The position numbers and the translations under genes were made by a program. Of a stretch of DNA of 64,000 nucleotides, positions 1-11,302 are shown piece after piece (the first letter of the stretch is position 1; each line of letters opens with the position of its first letter). The stretch is from the NCBI GenBank assembly GCA_964017125.1, contig OZ024907.1, positions 27,132,716-27,196,715 of the forward strand, given 5' to 3'. The notes under the pieces were generated by a model, which did not search any database, had not been told where the DNA came from, and worked only from the letters and a program-made list of their open reading frames with translations. The stretch comes from Flabesymbios commensalis. Its lineage: Eukaryota; Annelida; Polychaeta; Terebellida; Flabelligeridae.

Positions 1-344
1 AATTTCTTCTAAAACTACCCATACTGCACCGACTGTCATAGAAGGGGCACCTGTCTGGCACTTCGTTTTCAGACGGGGAGCTGGATGTTGTTAAAAGACT
101 CAGAAATTCAAACAAAATGGCCGCCTTTTATACTGTTCATACCAGCTCGATTCGAATTTTCATTTGTTTATATTTTTCTGACGCAAACTTGAAAACTTTT
201 TAGCGGTTGCGGCCATACATTTTTTCAGCGTCACAAATTGATTGTACACCACTAGACAGTCAGATGAGGGTGTGCAGACTGGTGCCTCGCCTGTTTTTTC
301 AATGGGCAGCTTGTCAACCGGGGGCGAGACCGGTTGACAATGTT

Positions 345-914
345 GACTACGACTGTTATTGCTCTTATACAAGCTGTTATGTCATACGTAAAGGCTCTGC
401 TGCCAGGATTGAAAGTAGTTCATTTCGTATGTGACTCACCTAACATGGACATAAAAGGCCCCTGTGATGGCGTATGAGGCTCTCTGAAGAAAACAGCAGA
501 TAACCTTGTCAAATCTGGACGACTGATACAGGATGCGGATGATCTGTGCAAGGCACTGTATTACACCTCAATACAAAGTACACCGACGCAAGTAAGCTCA
601 AAGTGGATTGACTCTAGGAGGAAAATGGGCAAGAGGTAGAAGAGTATTCCAGCGGTCCAAGGCATAATGGAAACGGATGTCATAACATGTTCAGGTAATG
701 GGGAACCCCTACTTGGTCAATGCTTGTTCTGGGTGGACTGCAGCGTTCCACGAACCATTGGTGCAAACTACTCCCTACTCCTGACATGGACATTGTCCAG
801 CAGGACACTATCCTATGTGACATGGATGTCGTAGAGGACAATAGCATCCCTACACCTATTCTCGATACAAACAGCTTCTACAAATCCAAACGTACCAAGC
901 TACAGCAATTCTGA
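345..914 (+). pseudogene. Decayed remnant of an unassigned protein-coding family
   Basis: Read on the plus strand, one frame from about 345 to 790 gives recognisable protein text, including VVHFVCDSP, then GPCDGV, GSLKKTADNLVKSG and IPAVQG, followed by a last stretch ending at 914. From memory the order resembles a large uncharacterised family common in marine invertebrates (pattern HGKGxxDGxGxxLKRTADxxV), but I cannot name its function and the match is unverified. The copy is broken and lacks the start of the protein. Its end abuts the cut 3' side of the opposite-strand LINE at about 905. It may belong to a mobile element rather than a host gene. Confidence 0.35.
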
Positions 915-1803
915 TCTTTGCAATACTCAAATTATATCTCCATTTTCTGCTGTGACATTTAGCTATATCAACTTTATGTTGTAATGAAGCACTTGACTTA
1001 GATACAATCGCTACATCATCAGCAAACGCTGGGCAGGTTAATATGTGATTATTGATCTTCAAGGGGCAAGCTACATCTAACAGTTCTTCTAGTAGGTCAT
1101 TATTATAAATACAATATAAATACATTGACATAACATCCCCCTGGTGGACTCCCTGACTCGGTGAAAACCATTCAGATAAAACTCCATCTATGTTGACCGC
1201 ACATCTAAAATCTGTGTAACTATCAAAAATAATGGCCCATAGACGGCGGTCCATACCAAGTTGTAAAAGTTTATATAACATTCCATTAATCCAAACACTA
1301 TCAAAAGCTTTTTGGACATCAAGGAGCGCACCATACGTCGCACCATTATTATTAGCTATTGTTTCGTGTAAAATAAGGGCTGTGGTCAAACTTGAACTAC
1401 AATCATCTGCTATGTCTTGCAGGGCAGAAAGCTTATCTTTATACCAGTGTTCGTAGCGTTTTAATAATAATTTATCGTACACTTTACTTAACGTACTTAG
1501 TAATGTTATACCTCTGCTGTTGTTTGGGTCGGATTGGTCTTTGTTACCTTTTGGTATTACTCCACATTTGAGATTTTCTGGTCTGTACATTAAAAAAAGC
1601 ATTGCTGAAAATAGCCTACTTAAAACCAGATATGGAGTATTACTTGCGTATTTAAAAAGCTCACTAGAAATACTATCGTATCCACAAGCTTTATTTAGTT
1701 TTAAACTACGGGATATTTTTTCAACTTCGGTTGGTAAAATGATAGCAAAATTATCAGCCATATTATTTATATCTTCTTTTATATTTGCTAGCTCGGTAGA
1801 CAC
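856..1803 (-). pseudogene. LINE reverse transcriptase fragment
   Basis: An open stretch of 315 codons carries the fingers and palm of a non-LTR reverse transcriptase: PKGNKDQSDPNNSRGITLLS at residues 84-103, motif A LDVQKAFD at 161-168, motif B QGVHQGD at 217-223, and motif C FADD at 260-263. The aspartates expected for catalysis are present. The usual text after FADD breaks down at about residue 290, where the element is cut off. The first codons (TTG or similar) are not a real start, because the domain was translated as part of a longer ORF2 together with the endonuclease at 2308-3209. Confidence 0.85.
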
Positions 1804-3365
1804 AGCATCGTCAACAGTTTTGGCAAAAGTGGCATCTTGGTTATTTATATTGGGAGTATAAATTGACTCAAAATGAGCGCCGTCTTATTGCCGTTTCATC
1901 TGTTACTTACTCTCCATTATCTTTTTTAATTGGACATATATTATTTATTTTACTCTTAGTTCTTTTTTTCACAAGCTGCCAAAAAAGTTTTTGGTCAATT
2001 TTCTCCGCTTCATCAATTTTAGTAATGTAATTTAGTTCGTATTTATACTGCTCCTGACGCTGTCTGCATCTAAGAGTTTTTTTTACATTCTTTATATTTA
2101 ATCCACAAGACATTCGTGGCATCACGCGGTCTGCTAGCTGCTACCCACTCTCGCCTCTTTTTTTAATTTAAAAAGTACATTCAATTCTCGAGACCAGTAT
2201 GATTTCTTATTATTTTTGAATTTTGGTCTAGGTAACTTATTGCCTGCAGTATTCATCATTTTGTAAATATCGCTTAAGCATTGATAGACATCTATCTCGG
2301 CCCATTTTTAAATTTCTCCTGGGTGTTGTGCATTCTTCATTATATAATCACACATACTCTGTTCTAGCAAGACTGTATAGCGGGTTTCAATATCTTGTGG
2401 GGTTAGCTGGTGCCATTTTATATTGTTTCCTCTATGTTTCTTACTGCTAGGGTTTAACGCTAATGTCATTTTAATTGATAAGGAAACTGGCAAATGATCA
2501 GATGTGTTTTGAGTACAATCATCCAAAATTGAACACTGGATGATATCATTTACCAGTCGTTGGGATAGTACACAATGATCAATGTACGATAAATCGCCCC
2601 TTTTGTTTAAAAAAGTATAAGTAGGCCCAATACTATTATTATCAAGATCCGCTATGTTCATGTTATAAGAATCTATCAAGGTTAATAGCTTAGCTCCATT
2701 GCTACATGTTTTACCCCAGGCTCTGTCATTGTCACCTTTACCAACATGACAGTTAAAGTCTCCGATTATTATAAACTCACTAAGTCTATTACTTTCCATA
2801 AACGCCATTACTTCGTTTAGGTAATCTTCAATATTATCTTTGACACATGACCGGTGAGGTAAGTATACTCCGATGATATAAACTGGACATAGGTTTTCTC
2901 TGTGATGCATGATAATACTCATTCTGTCATTACTGGTGTACTTCATAGGAGTTACATAGCTTCTGAACAAATTGCAATACCACCATTTCCAGGTACATTA
3001 TTTACTCTATGCTGTACTAGATGCTTACTACAGTTACAATATAAGCTAAAATCACAATCTCTACAAATTTCATTTAATTTAAACATTTCTGCTTCATAGA
3101 GTTGATGTTCACAAATAACAACAATATCATTTTCATTCATTAACTCTTGTAGGTACGGTTTCGCAGCATTTACGCCACGGCTATTCCAAGAACAAATTCT
3201 AAGTGACATAATTAAAATTGAGGGTATAACAAAAAGACAAATATGTATGTTAATTAGAGCCATAATTCTATTCTGTTGATTAAAAGGGTCTATATTACAA
3301 ATTATTCTAAAGTCAGCTGTTATATATACGTTTGTTGACGTGTCACCTTCTCGTGATTCCATGGC
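905..3365 (-). mobile_element. LINE (non-LTR retrotransposon) with APE endonuclease and reverse transcriptase, broken and 3'-truncated
   Basis: Reading right to left, the order is AP-type endonuclease (about 3209-2308), a basic linker (about 2300-1907) and reverse transcriptase (1803-905). At least four frame changes separate the pieces, for example one near 2960 inside the endonuclease. The RT stops shortly after its FADD motif, so the thumb, C-terminus and 3' tail are missing. That is unusual, because LINEs normally lose the 5' end, so a later deletion or rearrangement is likely. The clade is not certain: the endonuclease plus QGVHQGD-type RT places it among APE-class LINEs. Confidence 0.85.
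2308..3209 (-). pseudogene. LINE AP-like endonuclease domain (broken)
   Basis: The start was chosen at the ATG giving MSLRICSWNSRGVN, the canonical first strand of an exonuclease-endonuclease-phosphatase fold in LINEs (normally RIxxWNxRG). Further along are GDFNCHVG, the catalytic GDFN motif, and SDHLPVSL, the SDH motif near the C-terminus. The enzyme would nick genomic DNA to prime reverse transcription. One frameshift near 2960 splits the domain into an N-terminal and a C-terminal part, so it cannot be made intact. It is followed in the same direction by the linker and RT of the same element. Confidence 0.8.
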
Positions 3366-3569
3366 TGTCAGGCTGGTTGATTGACACTGCGAAGATTAAC
3401 TCATGGGTTACACACTCCGTCTCCATGTTGATATTCAGTTTGTGTATACACAAAACATGTCAGTTTATAAATCTAATAATATCCACAAAATTATTAAGAT
3501 ACGACAATTATAATAATGTCACCAAAGGCACTGAACTGTAATTGTCAATGTATTCAAGTATCCAGATTA

Positions 3570-4120
3570 TAGTAGGGTGTCACATGTTCTCCCGTACGAT
3601 TTGAATGCTAAATCTGCTTTTTTTGCTGATTTTGGTTGCTTTGGGGTCGAACTACCACAAAATAATGGGGTTCAATTTTTTTGACCTCTAAAATCACAAA
3701 AACGGGGGGGGGGGGTGCTGACCCTACTTTTGCTTGCTTTTTGCAACTGTTTCAACTGCATTGCATACTTTATCAATCCGGCAGAAATAAAACTGGACCT
3801 TTGTTGGGAGTATATATATTTTTTTTATTGTTGATTGTTATTGCTCAGGGTATATATATATTCACAGACTGTAGGATAGCGTCTTGACATCCTTCAGAAA
3901 TTTGCGCTAGAGGGGTAAAATTGAAGGTCAAAGGTCAATTTCAAGGTCAAATATGATTTTTCAACCAATAAAGGTGGGAACAAGTGTAATACCTCATTTT
4001 CGTGTAATTTTCACTGAAAAATCCATTTTTCCACTACTTTAATGTTTCAAGGTCATTCTCAAGGTCAAAAGGTCAATTTCAAGGTCAACAATGTGAAAAA
4101 GTTATTTTTAAAGAAATTAA
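3570..4120 (+). repeat. Left inverted terminal repeat of the 7.5 kb element
   Basis: This is the mirror of 10700-11121. Landmarks shared with the other arm are the tip TAGTAGGGTG, the G-run at about 3703, the TATATA-rich stretch near 3810-3860, GCGCTAGAGGGGTAAAATT near 3905, and a perfect AGGTCA-A-AGGTCA direct repeat at 3925-3937. The last 160 bp already belong to the tandem AGGTCA-rich units. Confidence 0.8.
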
Positions 4121-4485
4121 AGGGACTGGCCCAGGCTAAAATCATCAAAAAATCGGTGATTTTATTTCGGGTTCTTAATATGACCATATGATGTAAACAT
4201 GTACATAGACTAGAACTGCAAATTTTTATAATTTTTGTGCTGCGCATTTATCAGATAGACTAGATATAGAGACGAAATTCCCGCATTTCCTATTTTTGAC
4301 ATGGTTGTCAATAATTAGAAATCAGGAATTTCGTCTCTATATCTAGCCTAACTGGTGAATGCGCAGCACAAAAATTATAAAAAATTGCAGTTCTAGTCTA
4401 TGTACATGTTTACATCATATGGTCCTATTAAGAACCCGAAATAAAATCACCGACTTTTTGATGATTTTAGCGTGGGCCAGTCCCT
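4121..4485. mobile_element. 365 bp MITE with very long inverted repeats, TTAA target
   Basis: TTAA (4117-4120 and 4486-4489) flanks a near-perfect foldback: AGGGACTGGCC at the left tip, GGCCAGTCCCT at the right tip, arms of about 165 bp, and a short loop around GACATGGTTGTCAATAATTA. It interrupts an AGGTCA-rich unit: the text on either side (AAAGAAA and GCTAGAAACATGTGTAATACC) resembles the uninterrupted copies near 5560. The TTAA target suggests a piggyBac- or Kolobok-type transposase. A second copy is at 60353-60686. Confidence 0.9.
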
Positions 4486-5134
4486 TTAAGCTAGAAACAT
4501 GTGTAATACCTCATTGCATGGGATTGTTACCGTAGAATCCATTTATAGTAATATTGTAATGATTCAAGGTCATCTGCAAGGTCAAAAGGTCAATTCCAAG
4601 GTAACAGATTTAAAAGTATGATTATTTAGTCAACACAATAGAAAGTGATGTAATATCTCTTGTTTTTGTGATTGACTGAATAATCCATCTCTTGCGATAT
4701 GGTAATGATTAAAGGTCATCTTTAAAGTCAAAGTGTCATTTTCGTGGTCAATTAGTGGGCAGAAATTTCATTTCTAACAAAAAAGCTAGGAATAAGTGTA
4801 ATACGACTTTTTGTGTTATTTCGAGTGAGAAATATTTTTTTGTATGATACTAGTGATATGTTCAAACTGATGGTCAAATGTGATATTAAGATATATGCTA
4901 CAAATTGGGGCACATATAAAACCTTGTTCAAGGGCGAATTTGATAAGAAGATCTAAAAGTGTTTTAATAATTAAACTTGGTAAAGTTGAACAAATCACGT
5001 GACAGAGAGTTAGAGTGCGATGGAAAAGTGTTAAAGCTCGATGGAGAGGTGTTGAAAGACAACAGAGGGGTGTTAAAGGGCAAGAGCAAGAAAGTGGCGT
5101 TAAAGGGCGAGGAAGGAAAGGTGACGGAGAGGCA

Positions 5135-5340
5135 TTAACCATATAAACGCCAAAATATTTAATTGGAATTTTTACCCATTTGAAGTTGTGTCTCGCTGAC
5201 GTGATTCCCAACTTGAAGTAAGTGGAAATATTCAGATTTTACAAAATAAAGGTCAACCATTTTGAAATCTTGTTGATTGATGTCACATCATACCTTAAAA
5301 AGCTGGTATTTAATGTGTTAATAAAAAATAAAAATATAGC
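5135..5340. mobile_element. Degraded copy of the TTAA MITE family A
   Basis: It shares with the clean copy at 39433-39670 the block around GAAGTTGTGTCTCGCTGACG, the block GTTGATTGATGTCACAT, and the closing TTTAATGTGTTAATAAAAAAT. The terminal CCCTTTAACCGCC is worn at the left and absent at the right. Confidence 0.65.
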
Positions 5341-5652
5341 TAAAAAAAACCTTTTTCTGGAACCCTATGGGTAAATTCAAGGTCAAAGGTCAATTTCAAG
5401 GTCAAATATGATTTTTCAACTAATGAAGCTAGGAACAAGTGTAATACATCAATCAATTTCTGAAAATATTATATTTAGTTCTTCAAGGTCATGCTCAAGG
5501 TCTAAAGGCCAATAACAGAGTCAAGTAAGAGAAAATATCCTTTTTTACAAATAAAGCTAGGATCATGTGTAATACCTCTTTTTCATGGGTATTTGAATGA
5601 AAAAATCCATTTATAATTGTATTTTTTAGATTCAAGATCATCTTCAAGGTCA

Positions 5653-6410
5653 TGTATACTTGGGTTGGGTATTATCAGATGTAAAAATTGTTAATGTATA
5701 TTGTGCTTGGTCAAAATATAACATCAGAGTGTTATTTGATCCATTCTGCCATATGAGACAGTGTTGACACAAGGGTGATTTGAAGAGGGGGGGGGGGGGT
5801 AAAAACCCTCCAGCCCTAAATGTTATTCCTGAAACCTCTCTTGGGGGTTTTGGTATAGGTCCTTGCTGGGATCTAGATATGCTTCAAGCCATCATAGACA
5901 TCTGAAATGAACATAATTGTAGAAAAAAAAAACTGTTTTCACCTTTTTTGTGCTGATTTGACCTTGCTGTGACCTTGAGATGACCTTGCCATGACCTTGG
6001 GGTTACAACCCTGTGAGATCTAGCCCCAACCTATTTTACCATGTATACTTTGGTCGGGTATTATCACATGTAATTAATGTATATTGGGCAAAATTTAGTG
6101 TGTGTTATTTGGTTCATTCTGTCATATGAGACAGCGTTGACGCAAGGGGGGGGGGGGAGGTAAAAAACCCTCCAAACCCTAAATGTTATCCCTGCAACCT
6201 ATTGGGGGTGTTTTAGTATAGGTCCGTGTTGGAATCTAGTTATGTTTCAAGCCATCATATATATTTCAAGTGAACATAATGCTATTTTCATAATGCTATT
6301 TTCAACCCTTTTGAGTTTATTTGACCTTGCTGTGACCTTGAGATGACCTTAACTTGACCTTTGGATAACTCACCTATGAAACCCAACACCAACCCATGTA
6401 ACCATGGGCA
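5653..6410. repeat. Two direct copies of a unit of about 390 bp
   Basis: Copy one starts at the ATGTATACTT near 5654 and copy two at the ATGTATACTT near 6042. Both then run through GGGTATTATCA, GTCATATGAGACAG or close variants, a G-run, CCTCCA, CAAGCCATCATA, and a cluster of TGACCTTG boxes. They are clearly diverged. No coding frame survives in either. Confidence 0.7.
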
Positions 6411-6789
6411 CTTGGGAAGGGTTTCGACCGATTTATTGGAAAATGCTGGTCAAATAATGTATTTTTTTTAATTTTGAACAAAACCCTTTTCCATTGACAG
6501 TGTGCATATGACACATGATCATACCACCCTAAGGGTCAAGGGTACCATACTTCGATGACCCCTTGTGGCCTTGTTCATGTATGTAAAATCTGCAGACCAC
6601 CTGAAAGTAACTTGTTACATTAAAAGGTTAAAAAAATATATGGTCCACAAAAATCATCAGGGGGGAGGGGGAGGGGGTACAGGTGGGTGTTCTAACTGAA
6701 CAAGTGCGCGAAGAAACGCCACCTTGCGAATACGATGCGAGTTAGGTCGAATTTGACCATCAGGGGTGAAAGGGTTAGGTGCGACCAGA

Positions 6790-7650
6790 TGCGTTAAAAG
6801 GTGGCGGGGGGGGGGGGAATTAAAGGGCTATAGAACGGCATTAGGGGGCGACGAGGGAGCATTAATTAACAATAGAGGTATTTTAGGGTGCGACAGGGAG
6901 GTGACAAAGAGTAATGCGTAGGTGTTAGAGGGTGAAGAGAAGCGTTAAAGGCAAAGGAGTATCGCTAAAGGGCAACAGAGAAGCGTTAAATGGCTACGGA
7001 GAAAGGTCAAAGGCGACGGAAAGGCGTTAAATGGCAAATAAAATGCGTTAAAGATCAATGGAGATGTATTAAAGGGCGTTAAATGGTGCCGCAGATGCGC
7101 TAAATGTCGATGGTAAGTCGTTAAAGGGTGATGGTAAGACGTTAAATAAAGGGCGACCATGAAGACGTCATGAAATGACGATGGGAAAGTGTCAATGAGT
7201 GATTAGGAGGAGTTAAAGGTTGATGGGCAGGCGTTTATGAAAAGGAGAATGCATTAAGGGTGACGTAAAGGCGTTAAATGGGTACGGAGAAACATTAAAG
7301 GACGACGAAAATAATTTAAATGATGATAGAGAGGCACTAAAGAGCCACAGGAAGGGGTCAAAGAAAAAAAAACGGTCGACAGAGAAGCATTGAAGAGCAT
7401 TAAACTCAATGGAGAGACATTAAAAGTGACGTAGATGCGCTAAAGGGCAATGGAGAGGCGTTCGGAGCAAACAAAAGGCACCAAAGAGCTTTTAATTGCA
7501 ACAAAGAGGTGTTAAAATAAAAGTACGCTCATGGCAAAGGAGAAGCGGTAAGTGGTGATGTAAAATGGAAAAGCATTCAAACTAAAAGTGCTACAAAGAT
7601 GCATAAAGCGCGACGAAAAATATTTAAAGTGCGACAGGAACATCACCCTT
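6790..7650. repeat. Degenerate minisatellite, consensus near GTTAAAGGGCGACGGAGAGGC
   Basis: A motif of about 21 bp recurs with variable spacing through this stretch; a shorter patch of the same motif lies at about 4998-5138. Copies differ at many positions. The 71-codon open stretch on the minus strand here reads H/L/P-rich repeats and is a by-product of the array. Confidence 0.7.
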
Positions 7651-8108
7651 TAATGCCCCCTCCATTCCCATTGTCATTAATTTAAACAGTTTCTCGTTGC
7701 CCTTTAACGCTTCTCCACCACCTTATAAAGCACCATTTCAGCATGTATATCCCCCTTTCAGCACACCGGGGGAACATTGAAACTAGTTTCAGCATACCGG
7801 GGTATGTTGAAACTATTTTCAATACACCTCTGGTACGCTGAAACCAAAAGAATACCAGTTTCAAGTTACCTGCTGTAGTTTCGGATTACCCCCGGGGGTA
7901 CGTTAAAACTAGGCTCAACGAACGTTGACACTAGTTTGAAACCCCAAAAATCATTTTAATCCCCCCCCCGTTTAGGCATATGGCCTACACACCAAATATG
8001 ATTATTGCCGACCTTTTAAGTACTGTACATACGTTAGACCTAGATTAAAGAAGCTGTAGTACCCATTGAAACCACATGTGCAGCATGGTGAACGTCCAAT
8101 GAAGGTAG

Positions 8109-8281
8109 GCGTTAAACCCTTATTTAATTGAAGTGAGTGAAAATTAATAATTATTATTAGGATTTGACAAAATGGAGATTTTGTAAAATCTTGTTGTTTG
8201 ATGTCATGTTTTATATTTAACATGTTCACAAGCTGGTATTTAATGAAGACAATAATATCATCGGGACGGGCGGTTAAAGGG
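8109..8281. mobile_element. Left-truncated copy of MITE family A
   Basis: The right tip GGCGGTTAAAGGG ends at 8281 and is followed by TTAA (8282-8285), exactly as in the clean copies. The interior shows GATTTGACAAAATGGAG and TTTGATGTCATGTTTTAT. The left half is shortened and its tip is not clear. Confidence 0.7.
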
Positions 8282-8289
8282 TTAACGTT

Positions 8290-9480
8290 ACAGTTTTTGA
8301 CATGAGCGTTCTATTTTTTATGCGCCAGCAATTTAGGTAGATTTCATAGATAAGTGGTAGTGTGTATGTTGTAAGCATGCGGGCAAGGTAGCCCCCCCCC
8401 CCCCCCCATGAGGATATGTGTTGTTATTTGATCATATAACTGAAAATAATTAGATAGGTCTACGAAAATAGACAGTAGCCAGTCTTCAAAAAAGCGTGGA
8501 AATATGAACTACGTTTAAAACCCCTTCAATAGATAAATCGATAAATAATAACGACAATGATAAAAAACAGCGCTAGACTTTTTGTTTTCGTTAGTTGACC
8601 AAGATATCGTAAGGTTATAGGGAAATTAAAGTGTTTCCATACATCGTCCTAACAATTTTTTTTTACTAGTAGCCATAGAAATACCAGGGTTATGAAGAAT
8701 GTAAAAGTTTTATGCTGAGTTTACAAAATTTATAATAAACATTGTCCATCAGTCTCGCTCTAGCCTACTCAAGTTTATGATGGGACAACATAAATCAAAT
8801 CCTCCTCCTTGTTATTAAGAATCCGAAACTGCTGCACTAATTAATAAGTTTCCACTCACTTGTTATTAATGTCATTGTCTGTTTTCTTATTATTTTCAAA
8901 AAAATCTTTGCTGTCAATCAACATTTACGGAAGATTGATTGCACATTTATCAGCCAGTCTGACCAAACCTTTGCATTTTTTTTAAATAATGGTTTTGTCA
9001 CTGGACACATAAGTCGTCCAGATGAATTCTGAATTTCCTCCCAAAGCCTATTCCATTTTCAAGTACTCAATACCAATAATAATGCAGAGATACACATCTG
9101 AGCTTTGTGTCATTTTTTCCTTCACACATTACTATTTACATATAGCTAATATAATTTATGACAATTTGTTTGTCTATTTTGGTGCAGCAGTTCTCGGGAA
9201 TTTTCGTGAATTTTTCCCACCTCATTAAGATTCGGGGATTCGCAAAATTTTGTTTGTGTTTTTTAGTGAATCTGTCATTTCTTGAGCGATTAAAAACACT
9301 TTCACCACAGTATCAATAGAGCAGAATGCCTTATTTCAGTTTTTATAGTGAAAAAAATCTGTGACCATAACATCGTCCCCCCCCCCCCTCCCCAATTGGA
9401 TTGAAGGCCACATTATACTGGAGCCCTGTGTGTTTTTCACCGGTAGAACACATATAAACGAAAAATAGACATCAATTGAT
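8290..9480. other. Unassigned AT-rich centre of the 7.5 kb element
   Basis: There is no convincing coding frame, and the longest open stretch (68 codons at 9022-9228) matches nothing I know. The stretch holds polyC runs at about 8393 and 9380 and otherwise AT-rich unique-looking sequence. Confidence 0.4.
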
Positions 9481-9484
9481 GGCA

Positions 9485-10215
9485 GGACCCCTCAGCCGTA
9501 GGCTCTGTCCATCAACATCAAGAAATATAAATTTCTGCACATGTGGCCCTGAGGTAAAAAAATGAAGTTATCACACTTACAAGCCACTTTGGTTCTCGTG
9601 ACTTTGAAATTAGGTCAAGGTCACTGAATGTCTAACTTTACCTTCAGATTAGTGTCATGTATATGAGGTAAAATTATGAAAGTTTCAAGTCAAGGCGTTA
9701 TGAAGTTATCGCGCTTGCAAGCCATTCTGGTTTCCGTGACCTTGAAATTAGGTCAAGGTCATTGAATGGCGAACTTCAGATCAGTGTCATGTACATGAGG
9801 TGAAAAAATTAAGTTTTTAAGTCAAGGCGTTATGAAGTTATAGCGCTTGCAAGCTATTCTGGTTTCCGTGACTTGGTGACCTTGAAATTAGTACAAGGTC
9901 ACTGAATGTCGAACTTGACCTTCAGATTAGGGTCACCTATATGAGGTAAAAAAAATGAAGGCCCTAAGTCAAGGTGTTATGAAGTTATCGCGCTTATAAG
10001 TCATTTTGGTTTCCGTGACCTGGTGACCTTTGAAATTAGGCCTAGATCACTGAATGTCGTACTTGACCTTCAAATTAGTGTCATACACATGAGGTAAAAA
10101 ATAAGGGTCCCAGGTCAAGGCGTTATGAAGTTATCGCGCTTACAAACATCTGCACAGACCGCCCGCCCGCCTACCTCTGGTGATCACTATACCCCACAGC
10201 CTTAATGGCTGAGGG
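9485..10215. repeat. Four tandem units of about 140 bp with paired AGGTCA/TGACCT boxes
   Basis: Each unit runs GTTTCCGTGAC, GACCTTGAAATTAGGTCAAGG, CTGAATGTC, ACTTGACCTTCA, ATGAGGTAAAAA, then AAGGCGTTATGAAGTTAT and CGCTTGCAAGC or close variants. Units start near 9590, 9729, 9860 and 10005. The block is bracketed by CCCTCAGCCGTAGGCT at about 9490 and CCTTAATGGCTGAGGGG at about 10200, imperfect mirrors of one another, which suggests it was once a discrete inserted unit. Confidence 0.7.
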
Positions 10216-10224
10216 GTAAAAAAA

Positions 10225-11121
10225 GATTATTCAGTCAAAACACACCAAAAATAGGTATTACACTTCTTGGTATTTGTGTTTGATAAAATCATATCTTCTT
10301 TTTTTTACCTTGGAATTGACCTTCAAAATGACTTTATATCACTTAATGAATAACATAAATCGACGTGTCGTTAAAAATCCCATGGAAAAGAGGTATTACA
10401 CAAGCTCCTAGCTTTATTTGTTAAAAAATCATATTTCCGCCTACATGACCTTGAAAAAAACTCTCTGACCTCAAAGATGACCTTGAATCATCAAAGTAAT
10501 ATTATAAATGGATTCTACGGTAAAAATCCCATAAAAATGAGGTATTACACATGTTTCTAGCTTTATTTAAAAACAACAACATTTTTTAAATGGTTGACCC
10601 CGAAATTGACCTTTTGACCTTGAGAATGACCTTGAAACACGAAAAAAATATAAGAAATGAGTTTTTCAGTGAAAATTACACGAAAATGAGGTATTACACT
10701 TGTTTCTACCTTTATTGGCTAAAAAATCATTTTTGACCTTGAAATTGACCTTTGACCTTGAATTTTACCCCTCTAGCGCAAATTTCTGAAGGATTTCAAG
10801 ATGCTATCCTGTATTCTCTAAATATATATACCTTTAGCATTAATAACAAATAATAATAATATATATATACCCCAAACTGAGGTCCAGTTTTATTTTTGCC
10901 GGATTAATAAAGTATGCTATGCAGTTGAAACCGGTGCAAAAAGCTAGCAAAAGTAGGGTCAGCACCCCCCCCCCCTCGTTTTTGTGATCTTAGAGGTCAA
11001 AAAAATTGAACCCCATTATTTTGTGGTAGTTCGACCCCAAATCAACCAAAATCAGCAAAAAAATCAGATTTAGCATTCAAATCCTACGGGAGCCGGTTTG
11101 GTGACGTTTCGCACCCTACTA
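10225..11121 (-). repeat. Right inverted arm of the 7.5 kb element
   Basis: From 10225 to 10800 it holds tandem AGGTCA units in the opposite orientation to those at 3895-5655, with GAGGTATTACAC at about 10390, 10540 and 10690. From 10700 outward it mirrors 3570-4120, including TGACCTTTGACCT (a DR1) at 10746-10758 and the C-run near 10970. Confidence 0.8.
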
Positions 11122-11302
11122 TTATTGAAATCATAGAAATATGCAAAAAATCACGAAATATTGGAGCTCGATTTGTTGACGTCTTTGTCTAGTCACGGTC
11201 ATGCGCATATCTCAGTGTGTATAAAAACTACCTTGAGCAATAATTCGAATTGCTTTTTTTTTGAAGTTTTAAAATCCGATTTGAATCATGACCCCATGCT
11301 AA

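Larger units (their letters stand above)
3895..5655 (+). repeat. Left-arm tandem units rich in AGGTCA / TCAAGGTCA
   Basis: Degenerate units of roughly 150-200 bp each contain the order GTGTAATACCTC, a short A/T-rich stretch, AATCCATTT, and then several AAGGTCA boxes. Copies begin near 3990, 4500, 4650, 4795, 5440 and 5565. MITEs interrupt the array at 4121-4485 and 5135-5340. The same units occur inverted at 10225-10800. Confidence 0.75.
3570..11121. mobile_element. 7.55 kb non-autonomous element with long inverted repeats (foldback-like), TTA target duplication
   Basis: The left edge TAGTAGGGTG at 3570 is matched by CACCCTACTA ending at 11121, and both are flanked by TTA (3567-3569 and 11122-11124). 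The arms are near-mirror images for more than 500 bp: they share the polyG/polyC run, the text around TTTGTGGTAGTTCGACCCC, and the stretch around AAATTTGCGCTAGAGGGGT. They then pass into AGGTCA-rich tandem repeats in both arms. I find no transposase frame inside, so it must be mobilised in trans if at all. The 3 bp TTA target would suit a Harbinger-type enzyme, but the tips do not give a family. MITEs inside show it is not recent. Confidence 0.75.

Noticed and set aside
5135-5211. 131-codon minus-strand open stretch around 4816-5211 with P/L/T-rich text
   Set aside because: It spans a MITE copy and a minisatellite patch and has no domain.
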